From the NCBI GenBank assembly GCA_963971305.1, contig OZ020306.1:55030686-55094685 (forward strand): a stretch of DNA of 64,000 bases, written 5' to 3'. Under the pieces are notes generated by a model. The model searched no databases. It worked only from the letters and a program-made list of their open reading frames with translations, and was not told the origin of the DNA. A program made the translations under genes and the position numbers. Positions 1 to 12,660 of this stretch are shown here, piece after piece. This stretch comes from Arcuatula senhousia (lineage: Eukaryota > Mollusca > Bivalvia > Mytilida > Mytilidae). Within the stretch, counting starts at the first letter, position 1. Each line of letters opens with the position of its first letter.

Positions 1-759
1 GTTATCTCCCTTTCTTACATTTTTCCAATGCATTCTATTTTTTTTTCTCTCAGGACCAGTGCTGGTTTGGAAAAAGAGCACAAAAGATCAAAGCAGGGTG
101 CTAGTAGGAGTAACACATCAAAAATAAATTGGTGTAGGCTTTCCACCCATGAATTGCTCTTTGCATGATTCTTGTAAAAAGTGGTACTTAAATATATATC
201 CATGTCAAAAAGTCATTCACTCAAAGATACAAAAAATAAATGCTAACTTGGGAGAGCAATATTATACCTATTAGTACAAATTGCAACCAAATCAGAAGTT
301 TAAAAAATCATAGATGTCCTAATTTGTCATATTATCTGCACAGTTTTACTTTTTTAATTTTTAAATTATAGGTTACACAACAATTGTGTTACTCAAAAAT
401 AGAATGTACAGAGTCAAAAGAATGCCAGACCTGCTTTCAATTTGGGTGATGCAAGTGTAAAATACATGTATAGCCAACATTATCTCTTGTTCATTATAAA
501 ATACAAATACAAAACAGGTATTAAACAGTAAATTTGGTTATGCTGTATATGAATATTTCAAGGAGTAACCTCCATCAGCATCATTTCAATCAAAACATGT
601 TTTTACTATCGTAGATGGGGCATATAAAGTTCAAATTGTCCTGTGAGATGACCTTTATTCTTAAGTTAGATAAAGTAAGAAAATTCTAATTAACTTGTAT
701 CTAATAAAGACAAAAAAGTCAATTATTTACAATTTTCCAAATTCAATGTACTTTCAGAA
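1..759. other. 3' flank of TRIM-like gene 1
   Basis: No gene recognised. TTTATT at about 653 is a possible minus-strand AATAAA signal for gene 1. 380-474 is homologous to the flank at 5020-5104 and gives the empty-site version of the large 5.1-15.0 kb insertion. Confidence 0.5.
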
Positions 760-2439
760 TTAAAATCCATCATACTTCAGCCTGTGGATTTTTGCTTCTT
801 GTCGTTTCTCTGTAAAACATCCAATAATTAAATTTCCCTGGCGGTCAAAATCAGCTGAGGCAGGATACTTTAAGTCTAAACACTTATTCACATTTTTGCA
901 GGCTATCAAATCACCACCACTGTTAAGAATATGCACCAAATGACTTCTCTTATCGCAAATGACAATGTTATTGTGAGAAGTCACAACAATGTCCAATGGG
1001 TCAAATAAAGTTTGGGGATTGGTCAAAGAACTTCCGCTGTACCTCCATTTGAGCTCACCCTCCATTGAAAGAAGAGTTATCTTTCCATGTTTTTTTGATA
1101 ATTTGTCCAATATCAATATATTGTGTGTGTCATTGTTTTTCAGAGTTTTTATTCTATAAGGACAGCTAAAAAGTCTTATATTGTTTTTATCAAACTGAAA
1201 ACTGTTGAGTTCCTTCCCATCATCTGATACAGCGAAAATTTTTCGCTCAGATGTTTCATCACCATATTCAAAATCTTTGATAGTAGCACCAACCATCACT
1301 TTGTCCCCAACTGCTTGTACTGCTACAGGAAATAACTGAGAACGAAAAAAGCCTGGCTTTAAAATGCTGTGGAAAATTTCCATTTCTCTTTGGCCCTTTT
1401 TAACAATTCTTATATGGCAATCACCTTCTATGGCAAGAACCATGTCTCCATTTGGCCTAATGGCTATATCTTTCACTTTGACAGCTGGCGTTTCTCCAAC
1501 AACAAAGAGTTCCTCCCCTAATTGAATTTCCCTCATGAGCCCCTCTGTGCTGTTTTTTATCCATATTTTGTTGTCTACTGCACAGACTTTTTCTATGGCA
1601 TTCAAACCTGTAGAATAACTTTTCAGCAGTTCTAATTTAATATCAGCAGTGTCTTCAATTATGGTTTCTTCTACATGCCCAACTAATGCTTTAATAAAAA
1701 CATTTGCAATGTCTCCTGGAATATATTTATGGTTTACCCTTGGTAGGGGGATTGATGTTATGTCCATTCTTTCTACATTATTGGTTACTTGGTCAGAAAT
1801 ATCACAAATGTTTTCAATATTGTCACTACGGATTGTTCGACTTATCAATGCATTGTTGCTATGCAATTCCTCACATGTTTTTTCAAGAGATGATATTCTC
1901 CTATTTACTTCCTCATTGTGAACCTGAAGTTGTCTATCAAGTTCAGCCTTAAGAGCCCCAGTTTGTTGTTTGATCTCTTCAATCAGTTTGTTCTCTTGCA
2001 AGGTTATTTTCTGCTTCATATCATCACAGAAATTCTGATGCTTTGTAAAAGCTCTTTGAAGTTTATTTTTCTCTTCATTAAAGAATGGAATAAAGTTGTT
2101 TTGGACAATATGTTCATTGTTTCTCAAAATGTCCAGCTTTTCGTGATAAATGGTCTCAAAAGCACACATAGCATGGTTTAAATGTTTCTCTTCTATACAC
2201 TTAGTGCAAATAACAACATTGCAGGTTCGGCAAAACATGCACAAAACTTTTTGGTTGTGAGTAGCACATTTTAGGATTTTCAATTTTTTCCATCCAATAG
2301 GTTCTTGTGCATTACCTTCTTCCATTTTGGCTTGACCTTGCAAGTTGTCTGGTTCACTGACCTGATTTTCTGGATTATCCCAATCCCTATCATTTCCATT
2401 GTCTTCCTGACATTCACTATTTTTGTCCATAGCAGACAT
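760..2439 (-). CDS. TRIM-like protein 1 (B-box, coiled coil, NHL-like propeller; no RING)
   Basis: Single uninterrupted ORF of 559 residues. Residues 58-89 carry a full set of B-box zinc ligands (C58-x2-H61, C67-x2-C70, C78-x2-C81, H86-x2-H89). Residues ~103-200 are charged and heptad-like, as expected for the TRIM coiled coil. Residues ~275-559 contain repeated hydrophobic strands such as DIVVTSHNNIVICD and ADFDRQGNLIIGC, typical of NHL/beta-propeller domains of TRIM2/3/56-like proteins. The acidic N-terminus (1-45) replaces the RING, so direct E3 ligase activity is not expected. The ATG start (MSAMDK) aligns with the starts of the three paralogues in this window. About 430 bp upstream resembles the upstream region of copy 4 at 46.9-47.3 kb. 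A role in innate immunity or RNA/protein scaffolding is plausible from the family but is inference. Confidence 0.85.
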   Translation of the reverse strand: MSAMDKNSECQEDNGNDRDWDNPENQVSEPDNLQGQAKMEEGNAQEPIGWKKLKILKCATHNQKVLCMFCRTCNVVICTKCIEEKHLNHAMCAFETIYHEKLDILRNNEHIVQNNFIPFFNEEKNKLQRAFTKHQNFCDDMKQKITLQENKLIEEIKQQTGALKAELDRQLQVHNEEVNRRISSLEKTCEELHSNNALISRTIRSDNIENICDISDQVTNNVERMDITSIPLPRVNHKYIPGDIANVFIKALVGHVEETIIEDTADIKLELLKSYSTGLNAIEKVCAVDNKIWIKNSTEGLMREIQLGEELFVVGETPAVKVKDIAIRPNGDMVLAIEGDCHIRIVKKGQREMEIFHSILKPGFFRSQLFPVAVQAVGDKVMVGATIKDFEYGDETSERKIFAVSDDGKELNSFQFDKNNIRLFSCPYRIKTLKNNDTHNILILDKLSKKHGKITLLSMEGELKWRYSGSSLTNPQTLFDPLDIVVTSHNNIVICDKRSHLVHILNSGGDLIACKNVNKCLDLKYPASADFDRQGNLIIGCFTEKRQEAKIHRLKYDGF

Positions 2440-2880
2440 TTTAGACTTTTAATCATTCAAATCCAGTAAATTGTCTAAAGGGAAAACTGTACGCTTATGC
2501 AAATTTAAAGTTAAACTAACAAGTTCAGAGTCTCCAGTTTATCAACTTTCGGTATTACATTATTTACATACTGATTATACATCATGAAATAAACAGTAAC
2601 ACAACCTTAATTTTGACTTAACATACTTAATGGTTTGACAGATTTTACCTTTTTAAACCAATATTGTGTTATAATAACTATCTCAACTTTTGATAATTGT
2701 TTATCAGTATGTGTACAAGTAAACAAAATTATCATTATCACTCAATCACCATGTACTCTGATAAAGAAGGTTTTCTTTATCTGTTTAAAATTTCACAATT
2801 TGGACAGAGGCAATATCCCTCAGAATTTACCAAACTTCCTAAGCTATAGTACAAAATGTAAGGTTGTCCAAAGGTAAAAC
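2440..2880 (-). promoter_or_regulatory. conserved upstream block of TRIM-like gene 1
   Basis: Shares long words with 46933-47345 upstream of gene 4 (ATCATTATCACTCAAT, CCATGTACTCTGATA, AACTATCTCAACTTTTGATA). Conservation outside the coding region suggests a shared promoter/5'UTR, or simply the extent of an old duplication. No TATA box is claimed. Confidence 0.45.
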
Positions 2881-3229
2881 TTTATGAGATAAAAGCCCCT
2901 CCAGTACAGCAATAAACTTATCTACCTTATATTACTTGGGCCAAAACAGCAAGCAGAGCCTATGTACCTTAATTGCCAACTCATAAATTTAGTTTCCATT
3001 CTAGAGATAAGAATGTGTCCCAAGGACATAATGCCCTGTCTCACATATTTTGGAACAGAGGAACCAAACCAAATACTACTTTCAATTAGACAAAGCATAA
3101 CAAAGTATTGATAAACACATAATAAAGTCATATATATTTCTATGTACATCTGAGAGTCTCAATGATGTAACCTGAATACTGATAATAAAGGAATCCATTG
3201 CTTGCTCATTTAACAAAATTGGGGCCATC

Positions 3230-3915
3230 ATTGCTTAAATTTCATATCCCTGTCTTTCTTTGACTTTTTCAAGACTGGATTGGAATTTTATGTATTTTTT
3301 TACTTGGGCCGATTGCAAAACAGCAAGCAGAGCCTACGGTCCAGGTGAGCTAAAAATGATCAAAGTCACTCAACCTGAAAATCAAGGTCAAGGTCAAAAG
3401 ATGAGGATGTAACTGTGCTAAACAACTACTGGGGCATGAGGATGTAACTGTGCTAAGTGAGTACTACTGGGGCATATGCATACCAAGTTTCATCAACCTA
3501 GGACTTATAGTTCTTTAAATATGGAGGTGCTTGCAAAACTTTTCCATTGCTATTATATGTATTGAAAATTGTCAAAGTCACTCAACCAAAAAATCAAGGT
3601 CAAGGTCAAAAGATGGGGATGCAACTGTGCTAAGCTACTACTGGGGCATATGCATACCATTAGTTTCATCAATGTAGGACTTATAGTTCTTGAGATATAA
3701 TGGATGTGCTTGCAAAACTTTACCATTGCTATTATAAGTATTGAAAATTTTCAGTCACTCAACTGGAAAATCAAGGTCAAGGTCAAAAGATGGGGAGCTA
3801 CTACTGGGGCATATGCATACCAAGTTTCATCAATGTAGGACTTATAGTTCTTGAGATATGGAGGTGCTCTTAAAACTTTTCCAAAAAGTTAACGCCGCCG
3901 ACACCAGGCGAGACA
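3230..3915. repeat. tandem repeats (~180-210 bp unit) ending in a GCGAGACAAAAA terminus
   Basis: Three diverged units, each with AATCAAGGTCAAGGTCAAAA, GGGGCATATGCATACCA and GGACTTATAGTTCTT. The right border CACCAGGCGAGACAAAAA matches the right ends of the elements at 7133-7900, 43846-44760 and 60187-60927. The left terminus is not recognisable, so this is a truncated copy. Confidence 0.65.
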
Positions 3916-4129
3916 AAAAACTCCAAATACAGGACAGTACTAATTTGTATCACCTTGATGTTAATTGAACTATGTACCAGGAAGTTAGTCATTTTAATCA
4001 TATCTGACACCGGGTTATCAACAACTGACTATTTTTGTACTGTGTCCACTGATTAATACCAACAGGGTGGATTTATAATGAACAGTAGCTCTTATAATTA
4101 TAGTAAATCTTTGTAAAATGTAGTCAAAA

Positions 4130-5104
4130 ATTTAACCCCCCCCCCCCAAATCATAGTTTATCCTTATATTTGATCATGTCAATTTCATTTAGTTTTATGC
4201 AGTTTCCAACACTTTTTTTAATTGAAGACTTCCAACATGTATGTATGAATTCTAGTGCTGCTGATGAGGAATAAAATTTTGAAAAGGCATAACAGCTACC
4301 ATACAAATACTAAAACAGGTATAAAACCAATGAAAAAGAATGATAAAGAAAGCCATTGCTTGCCCATTTCACAAAATTGGGGAAATCATTGTTTTATTTG
4401 TACTTGTAGTTTCATGTTTTCTGATGCTTGTTTAAGGAGACTGTCTTTCTCTGACTATTTCAAGACTGGATTTGAATTGCATGCTTTTTTTAAACTTTGG
4501 CCAATTGCAAAACAGAAAGCAGTGCCTACACTGGCCTCATTTAATGCTGCTGGATGTATTTCATTGTGTGTGTTTTTTTAATTGCATGCTGATTGTTTAT
4601 ATAGGCTGTGTCACACAAACTTATTCCACATCTCATTATCTTTTACTGAGATTAAAATATCTCCAAATACAGGACAGTACTAATTTGTATCATCTTGATT
4701 TTATTTTAACTATGTACCAAAGAAGTCGGTCATTCTAATCATATCTGACACGAGCTAGGTTATCAATAACTGACTATTTTTGTACACTGATTAATACCAA
4801 CAGGGTGGACTATGAACAGTATACTCTCATTGTATGCCCAACCTTTGCAAAATGTAGTCGTAGTTACCGTAGTTAAACAGATTTTTTTCTACTTAATAAC
4901 TTAAATACATGCTTAAAGCTTAGTTTCAAACAATGTTAGACCTAGAAGTACAAATTGCAACAAATATCAAAAGTATAAATTATTCAATAAGTAACTTTGT
5001 CATATTATGCTATCTTTTTCTGATTATAGATTAAACAACCATTGTGAAACTCAAAGATAGAACGAAGAGAGTCAAATGAATTCTAGAGCTACTGATGCAA
5101 GTGA
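4130..5104. repeat. old flank of a TRIM-like gene unit, homologous to 24000-24532
   Basis: Blocks such as ATCATATCTGACACGAGCTA, GTGGACTATGAACAGTAT and AACGAAGAGAGTCAAATGAA occur in order both here (4680-5090) and at 24170-24530. A more diverged version lies at 380-470, downstream of gene 1, and a fragment near 40430-40490. They mark the repeating genomic unit that carries each TRIM-like gene. Confidence 0.65.
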
Positions 5105-5619
5105 AACAAGGGATTGCACTAAGTCGTGCTAAGCATACCCCCACTCGACCATTCAGAAAACAGGAAGTAGATGACCAACTGACCTGGAAAGGGGAAGCAC
5201 AGTATAACTCATCATGCTAAAGCTGTATACCAAATTTGAAATCAATCCCATCTGTAAAAGCCAAGAAATCTGTTACAAAAAATTGTCTATTTTTGATCTA
5301 TAAAAAGTCTAAGTCGGCTCGTAAAACAGGAAGTAGATGATGGACTGACCTGGAAAGGGGAGGCACAGTATAACTAATAATGCTGAAGCTGTGTACCAAA
5401 TTTGAAACCAATCCATCCAGTAGAAGCAGAGAAATCTGTTACGAAAAATTTCACATTTCAATTTTTTTCAAATTTTACCCTAAAAAGTCTAAGTTGGCTT
5501 GGAAAACAGGAAGTAAATGATGGACTGACCTGGAAAGGGGAGGCATGGTACAACACATCATTAGAAGCAGAAAAATTGAACTGGACGGACGGACGGACGG
5601 ACGAACATTTGATACATTC

Positions 5620-7075
5620 TGGGACTTATCAATTGTGGGACTTTTGAAAAACATTGTGGGACTTTCTATAATTTTTCCCGAGAATGCTACATTGTGGGAT
5701 TTGGTATTATGGGACTTAATATGGACATATTAACTTGTGGGACTTACAATGTTCATATTATCTTGTGGGACTTAATATGTCCATATGAACTTGTGGGACT
5801 TAATAGGTCCATATTATCTTGTGGGACTTAATAGGTCCATATTAACTTGTGGGACTTACTATGTCCATATTATCTTGTGGGACTTAATATGTCCATATGA
5901 ACTTGTGGGACTTAATATGGACATATTATCTTGTGGGATTTACTATGCCCATATTATCTTGTGGGACTTAATAGGTCCATATTAACTTGTGGGACTTACT
6001 ATGTCCATATTATCTTGTGGGACTTAATAGGTCCATATTATCTTGTGGGACTTACTATGTCCATATTATCTTGTGGGACTTAATAGGTCCATATTAACTT
6101 GTGGGACATACTATGTTAATATTATCTTGTGGGACTTAATATGTCCATATTAACTTGTGGGACTTAATAGGTCCATATTAACTTGCAGGACTTAATATGG
6201 ACATATTAACTTGTGAGACTTAATACGTCCATATTAACTTGTGGGACTTAATATGGACATACATGTATTAACTTGTGAGACTTAATATGCCCATATTAAC
6301 TTGTGGGACTTTTTTTTGTTCTATGCATTATCATATATCTATTCCTAATCATAATAATTATTTCTTAATTGTACTTTTATTTTGTTTAATAATTCATTTG
6401 ATTTTGATTTGCTCAAAGTGGGCACCTTGATTGGTACAAATGAACTTTGTTGTTGTTGTTGTTGATATCAACTTGTGGGACTTAATATAGACATATTAAC
6501 TTGTGGGACTTAATATAGACATATTAACTTGTGGGACTTAATATAGACATATTAACTTGTGGGACTTAATATAGACTTAATATAGACATATTAACTTGTG
6601 GGACTTAATGTGGTCATATTATTTTGTGGTACTTAATATGGACATATTAACTTGTGGGACTAAATATGGACATGTTAACATGTGGGACTTGATATGGACA
6701 TATTAACTTATGGGACTTAATATGGACATAATAACTTGTGGGACTTAATATAGACATATTAACTTGTGGGATAATATAGACATATCAACTTGTGGGACTT
6801 AATATAGACATATTAACTTGTGGGACTTAATATAGACATATTAACTTGTGGGACTTAATATGGTCATATTAACTTGTGGGACTTAATATGGACATATTAA
6901 CTTGTGGGACTAAATATGGACATATTAACATGTGGGACTTGATATGGACATATTAACTTGTGGGACTTTATATGGACATATTAACTTTTGGGACTTAATA
7001 TAAACTTGTGGGACCTAATATGGACATATTAATTTGTGGGACTAAATATGGACATATTATCTTGTGGGGCTTAAT
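5620..7075. repeat. minisatellite, ~27-28 bp unit with GTGGGACTTAATATGGAC
   Basis: About fifty units of the type TTAACTTGTGGGACTTAATA plus GG/AGACATA. The left part alternates 'GGTCCATATTA' and 'TGTCCATATTA' versions. The right part from 6460 is dominated by 'TATAGACATATT'. A non-repeated ~150 bp spacer lies at 6310-6460. Units differ by point changes and a few indels. Confidence 0.95.
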
Positions 7076-7132
7076 TTTTATTGCAATGATGGATTTTATA
7101 TATGAAATAAAGAAACTGTTAACACAAAGACA

Positions 7133-7900
7133 TGTCTCGCCTGTCGCAGCAGGACACAGTATAAAATGAAGTTTAATAAAAATGCAAATGTTATAAGTGA
7201 CAACAGTACTGGCAATTACTCAAGAAATTGATCTGTGTTGATGCAAATGCAACAGTATACCAAATATCAATGGTGTACCATTACTTGTTCACATAAAACA
7301 GACTCAGATAAACATTAACATTTAGCCAATTGAGTATAAAATCTCAAAGTCAGTAGACTGTGACTGCAGGAGCATATAGATGAAATCCTCTTGAAATTGA
7401 TCTGTACTGACGTTAATACAACTGCATACCAAATATCAATGGTTTACTACGACTGCTTCATGTTAAACAGACATAAGAAAAAACATTAAAATTAAGCCAA
7501 ATCAGTATAAAATCTCAAAGTCACTAGACCGTGACTTCAGGGGCATACAGACAAAATTCCCTTAAAATCGATCTGCACTGATGCTAATGCAACTGCATAC
7601 TAAGTATCAATGATGTAACATAACTGCTTCATAGAAAAAAGGTTAACATTGGCCAAATCAGTATAAAATTGCAGAGTCAGTAGACTGTGACTGCAGGAGC
7701 ATACAGATGAAATGCTTTAAAAACTGATCTATACTAATGCTATTGCACATGCATACCAAATTTCGATGATGTACCATAAGTTGTTCACATAACACAGACT
7801 TAAGCAAAAACTTTAACAATTGTGGACGCCGCCACTTTCACTTGAATCACCATCCCTTAGTCTAAACTTTTGCAACATTCATCACCGGCAAGACAAAAAT
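7133..7900. mobile_element. short element with TGTCTCGCCTG-type inverted ends and ~170-bp tandem core
   Basis: Left end TGTCTCGCCTG at 7133, right end CCGGCAAGACAAAAATG near 7900. The core has four units spaced 169, 171 and 156 bp (landmark GATCTG/GATCTA, then GCATACCAAATATCAATG). Same family as 43846-44760 and 60187-60927; nested in the 9.34 kb element. Confidence 0.7.
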
Positions 7901-8799
7901 GAGGTGCATACAGTCATGACAGTGTTCAAAATAAATAAATAAGTGGAACAGTTGTCTGGTACACTTCATTTTTTTTAATACCATTTTAAAACTTTATACT
8001 CAGTAGCAGTGGTTATGAATTACTCAGATCAATGTATTATGTATAACATTCCCATAACTTGTATACTTGCCAGCGGCTGACCCAGCAGAGCAAAAAATTA
8101 TTCAATTTTCTTCATTTAAATTAGGAAAAATGAAAAAAAACATTAAAGAAATGTTTAAACTTGATAACCATAGAAACTTCTTTCAAATACCAAATTTAAT
8201 TTTGGCAAATTAAACAATTAAATGGTGTCATGAATTCTATTGTTGGTTCTTATTGTGACATTTTTATAGTTTGTTGAAATTGTTAACAGTTACACTTTTA
8301 CATATTCCTTCTTTTTCAATTATTGCATTCATTGAATTTGTATATAAATCTGCAGCATAGATTACTCAAAATAACATTGTCTTCATTTTGTAATAGGTAT
8401 TGTTTCTTTGATAGTTAATCTGGCCACTCCAGGGCTTTGACTTCCAAAAGCACATGCACTATCTTGTATGATATATTTTTCATTTCCTATTTTACTTGTT
8501 TTACTCATACAGTCATTGACAGTGTGGAATGAATAAATTTAAAAAGAGACTTAAAGAAGAAATCAGTATTTTATTACTAATAATAGCATGATTTTCAAGC
8601 ATCTAAAATACAAGTAATGAAACTTTTTGATTAGCCATTGTAGTCAAGTAATATTGAGTATATTCAGTAAACCACAATGTCTAAGTTTCTGACACTCCAG
8701 AAAATTCAGTAATTTCTTTTATAACATAAAACCATTTACATAAATACAAGCTTATATCTAGTCAAAATGATAATCATAACAAAATCAATTAATTAATTA

Positions 8800-8987
8800 G
8801 GGCTGTTCCAGCAAAACATACATGGGACGGGGGGAAGGCACTTCTTTGAAAGGGGAGCCACACATAGAATTCAATTTTTAAACCCACATTATTTTCATTG
8901 AGTTTAAACAAACTTTTAAGGCCCACCCATAGAGGCAATTTAAATTTGCCTTCCCCCTGTCCCATGTATGTTTTGCTGGAACAGCCC
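8800..8987. mobile_element. 188-bp MITE with ~41-bp inverted repeats, TTA target duplication
   Basis: Ends GGGCTGTTCCAGCAAAACAT and complement, one mismatch over about 41 bp (GGGACGGGGGG versus GGGACAGGGGG). Flanked by TTA at 8797-8799 and 8988-8990. A 3-bp TWA duplication with GGG-starting ends suggests a PIF/Harbinger-type non-autonomous element. Confidence 0.8.
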
Positions 8988-9239
8988 TTACCTTTCCCTG
9001 CTTTCTTAAAATTGCAAAAATCTTTAGTAGGATAAGCACACAAATGGGCCCCCATAATTTGGCATATTTTGCTTATTGGGAATAGCTCATCACACTTGAT
9101 TGATTTTGCATTTAAAAAGATGAGTTTCGATTTTTAGAAAATACACTAAATTGCTTAATTACGCAAAAGTGAACATATATATAAAACATAAAACATAAAA
9201 CACAAAACAGTTTGAGGTTACATGAACTGTAGGGAAATT

Positions 9240-12115
9240 TTTGTTTGTTTTTTGTATGGTCTGTCTTAGAAGGGCAAGTCCTAGTCCTAATTGTTCTTTG
9301 AAGTAATTTTTCTTTAGTTGATCAATTTCACCAGTCGACCATCTACATCTACTTGTACTCTTATCTTTAATTTTAGCAGGATGCTCATCTTCCTCTTCCT
9401 CATCACTGTTATCTCCATTGTCTTCTGAGCTTTTAATGTCAGGGTCCTTCTTTCTTCATTTTCTGGATGACATCCAACTTATCATTAACTTCTTTATTAT
9501 CCCCTCTGCCCTTAATGCTCTTTAATATCAAATCTAAAAAGTATCAATTAAGAAATACATCAGGTGATTTGCTGACTTTTTTTGTTACTTACATCATCTA
9601 AACCATCTTTTTTTCTTACTTATATAACATGATTAAAATATGTTTTAAATACATGTATATGTATGATTTGATTCCATGATTGAAAAAAAAGTAATAAAAT
9701 TCGTGAAAATTGAATTTGTAATAAAATAAAAGAATTCAATTTTTTGGGATTTTTTTTTATTTATAAAGAAGTTATTTGGAGTTTTCTAATTTCTGAAAAG
9801 GTCCATTGACATCACTAAGCTAGCAACTGGTGCATTTACAACTCTCAAAATTACTTACCATTTAATTCACTATCATCCAATCCTTTCTCTTTCACTTTGG
9901 GTGACAAATTTATGTCCTGAAGATACATGAGTTTCACCATTTTTACCCTCTCGATAAATGTTGACCTTTGCCTGTAATGATTTGAATGGACAGCTTGGGT
10001 GTGACCTAAAGGGTCACAGGCCCACTGGATTTCAGTATCATTCATATTGAGCACCTTTAAAAAGAAAAGAAATTTAATTAAAATACATGAAAAAAAATAA
10101 ATTATTATACTTCAGTAGATTTTTTCTATATAAAATGCAGGTAAACATTTTAGCTATTACATCGTGAATTTGGTAAAAGTTCTACATATGTATTTCCCTA
10201 GGGATATAGTAAAAACTATTTCCCTAGGGTAATAGTACCGTAATACTATTTCGCAGGGTTTTTGTATGATTGGCAGTAGGCATGGCTGGAGTATAACTGT
10301 ATACATGGTAAAGATTGAGCAGTAGGTGTGGCTTTAGTTAAGTTGTTTACCGATTCAGTATAATAAAACAATTGTTTACTGGTCATTTGGAAAACAGTAC
10401 ATTTGTTTCCCTCATGATAAGTCAACAATTGTATAATATAAGGTCTAGCTATGACCTTGAACTCTCCCACTGACAGTTAATTGTAATTGACTTGCCAGAA
10501 TCCTGACCTTAAGCATTTCACTCTATATCGCTATATATCCAATACATGCACTGTACAAATTTTGTCAAAAATTTCCTTGCCAAACGAATTTTTAATGGCA
10601 TTCATCCAGACAAGACAAAAGGTAATTTTATCCTGACTTTGTCTTAGAACATTGTTGCTTTGTGTTGATACTGAACCCTTTGAGTGTAATGACAGGGAAA
10701 TAATAAAACCTGGTTCAACGCACCATTTCTGTTCAAATGCCTGTAGCAAATCAAGACCATTACAATCTCCAACTTATTCAGTATGTTTTTCCTTGTTTTG
10801 TATTGTCTATCTGGATGATTGAGATTTGTCATGACAGTTCAGTTATTTTGTAAATACCTTCATATATAATAGACTAAGAAAATAATAAATGTAATAAATG
10901 ATCACTATAAAACAGCATTGATGTAGCTTTTAAAGATATATTTGAGAGAAAAAAAAGTAAAATGACCAACCTGTGAGAGGGTTGCAGTATACTTCCGTAG
11001 CAATACACTTGTAATCTGGTCTGGGCTTTCTTGCCCTACTTTTGCTGAAACTTGCTTTAAAGAGTCCTAATTCTTGCTGCTGTTATTCCTTAAAAAAGAA
11101 AATTATTCTTAACTACTAAACTGAATGCATTTTTAAAATAGAGGTGCCATGAAGCCTGAATTGATCACCTGGTACACTTTTAATCTAATCTGTTGTGAAG
11201 ATTTTCAAAGTTGCAATCTCAAATACAAATTAAAAATCCACAGTACTTAAGGGGTCCTAACACCAACATAGCTAGGTCATTGAACGGATTCTTTGTAGAC
11301 AAAGACCTGTCTTATCATTCTGCAAAACATAACCTTATGTGGCAAATTTTTGCTAAATACTATGGTAATTGAAATATTTTCAAAAGATGACCAATGTTCT
11401 ATTTTTTGCAACAGTGCTTATATTTTTTGGCTAATCAAAAACCCAAATGGTTATTTTGTGCAACATCCTATGGATTCCCAATGATGCCCGGGGCACCAAT
11501 AAGGCCCCAACATTAAGTGAGTTGACCTAAAAGCAATTCCAGGAAAAGCAGATTTTGACCGTTTTTTTTTTTATTATTGATTTGTATGTGAGAAAATTAT
11601 ATTTTATATCAATATTTTTATCAAGAAAAGTGAGCTATCCTAAAGCATTTATTTAGCCTTTTTGGATAAGGTTAGTACTGTGCAGTTGCAACAGATTTTT
11701 TGGCATCAAAAGACAAATTTTTTTGGTTATATGTTTGTTGGTGTTTAATGCTGTTTCAATGGCCAGGGCCATATGAGGCGGTCAGTTTTAATGGAGGAGG
11801 AAGCCTTTTCTACCCAAGTAAACCACCAAAAGTGTGCGAGTGTTAGTTTTTAACACCTTTTATCTACCCATCTGGGTTATGTAGGGCGGTCAGTTTTAAT
11901 GGGGAGGAAACCAAAGTACACAGAGGAAACCACCCTCCTTGTGCAGGTAACTGACAAACCTCATTAACCATGATTTCACAGATACTCACCTTGTGTTTGA
12001 AACAGCCATTTTGTGTCTGTAATAGAAGCTTTGAAACTATTTTCAGCATCTGCAATAAATCATCCAACAAGGGGATTAAATCTGTTGGTAACTTCACTGG
12101 AACTGAAAACCCTCT
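9240..12115 (-). pseudogene. decayed tyrosine-recombinase-like gene, four exon remnants
   Basis: Four minus-strand exon-like blocks with splice borders: 11990-12115 (RGFSVPVKLPTDLIPLLDDL), 10971-11088 (QITSVLLRKYTATLSQ), 9859-10054 (WACDPLGHTQAVHSNHYRQ) and ~9240-9533 (RWSTGEIDQLKKNYF after an acidic stretch). The histidine of LGH is followed at the ninth residue by tyrosine, the same spacing as the box C histidine and nucleophilic tyrosine of XerD-type recombinases. LLRKYTATLS sits where the box with the catalytic arginine is expected. Crypton-derived genes of this layout, with a final Trp-rich motif, are common and uncharacterised in fish, cnidarians and molluscs. Breaks: a stop near the 5' end of the 10971-11088 block and a one-base frameshift in the last block near 9452. 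It lies inside the 9.34 kb inverted-end element at 5605-14943. Confidence 0.65.
11735..11960. repeat. diverged mollusc interspersed repeat
   Basis: Two related blocks sharing GGCGGTCAGTTTTAATGG, each followed by GGAGGAAG/GGAGGAAAC and an ACCACC motif. It lies immediately beside the 11990-12115 exon remnant. The name of the family is not recognised with certainty. Confidence 0.4.
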
Positions 12116-12379
12116 CTGAAATGATAATAAAATATATTTGAGATCTATAAGTCCCTTTTCATTTTCCTTGATAATAAAACTGATAAAAAGAAAAAAGTCA
12201 CACAAAACATAAACAATGCTAAAAACCCATAAAACAAGACCTTAATTTGCCAAAGTAACACAAAATACAAAACAAAATCAAAACAAAAGACTGAAGTACC
12301 ACAAAACTATACTAAGACTTATATGTCTCATAAAACCAGTCTATGCCTTTGCTCAAAGTCACACAAAAAATACTAAAAT

Positions 12380-12660
12380 CTTAAGGCCAAACTCCCACAA
12401 ACAACCCAAAACAGAATACCAAGATCAAAGTCCCACAAACCACCAAAAACAGAATACCAAGATCAAAGTCCCACAAACCACCAAAAACAGATTACCAAGA
12501 AAAAAGTCCCACAAACCACCAAAAACAGAAAACCAAGATCATAGTCCCACAAACCACAAAAAATAGAATACCAAGATCATAGTCCCACAAACTACCAAAA
12601 ACAGAAGACAAAGATCAAAAAGTCCCACAAACCACGAAAAGCAGAAAACCAAGATCAAAA
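12380..12660. repeat. ~37-44 bp tandem repeat with AAGTCCCACAAACCACC
   Basis: Seven units of CAAAGTCCCACAAACCACCA followed by AAAACAGAATACCAAGAT. Reads as the inverse of the GTGGGACTT word of the left array. Confidence 0.9.

Noticed and set aside
1649..2181. Plus-strand ORFs opposite TRIM-like gene 1 (and similar ones opposite genes 2-4)
   Set aside because: Antisense shadows of strongly conserved coding sequence, with no independent features.
5620..7075. Possible CRISPR-like array
   Set aside because: Units are contiguous, with no unique spacers, and the context is a eukaryotic transposable element; it is a minisatellite.
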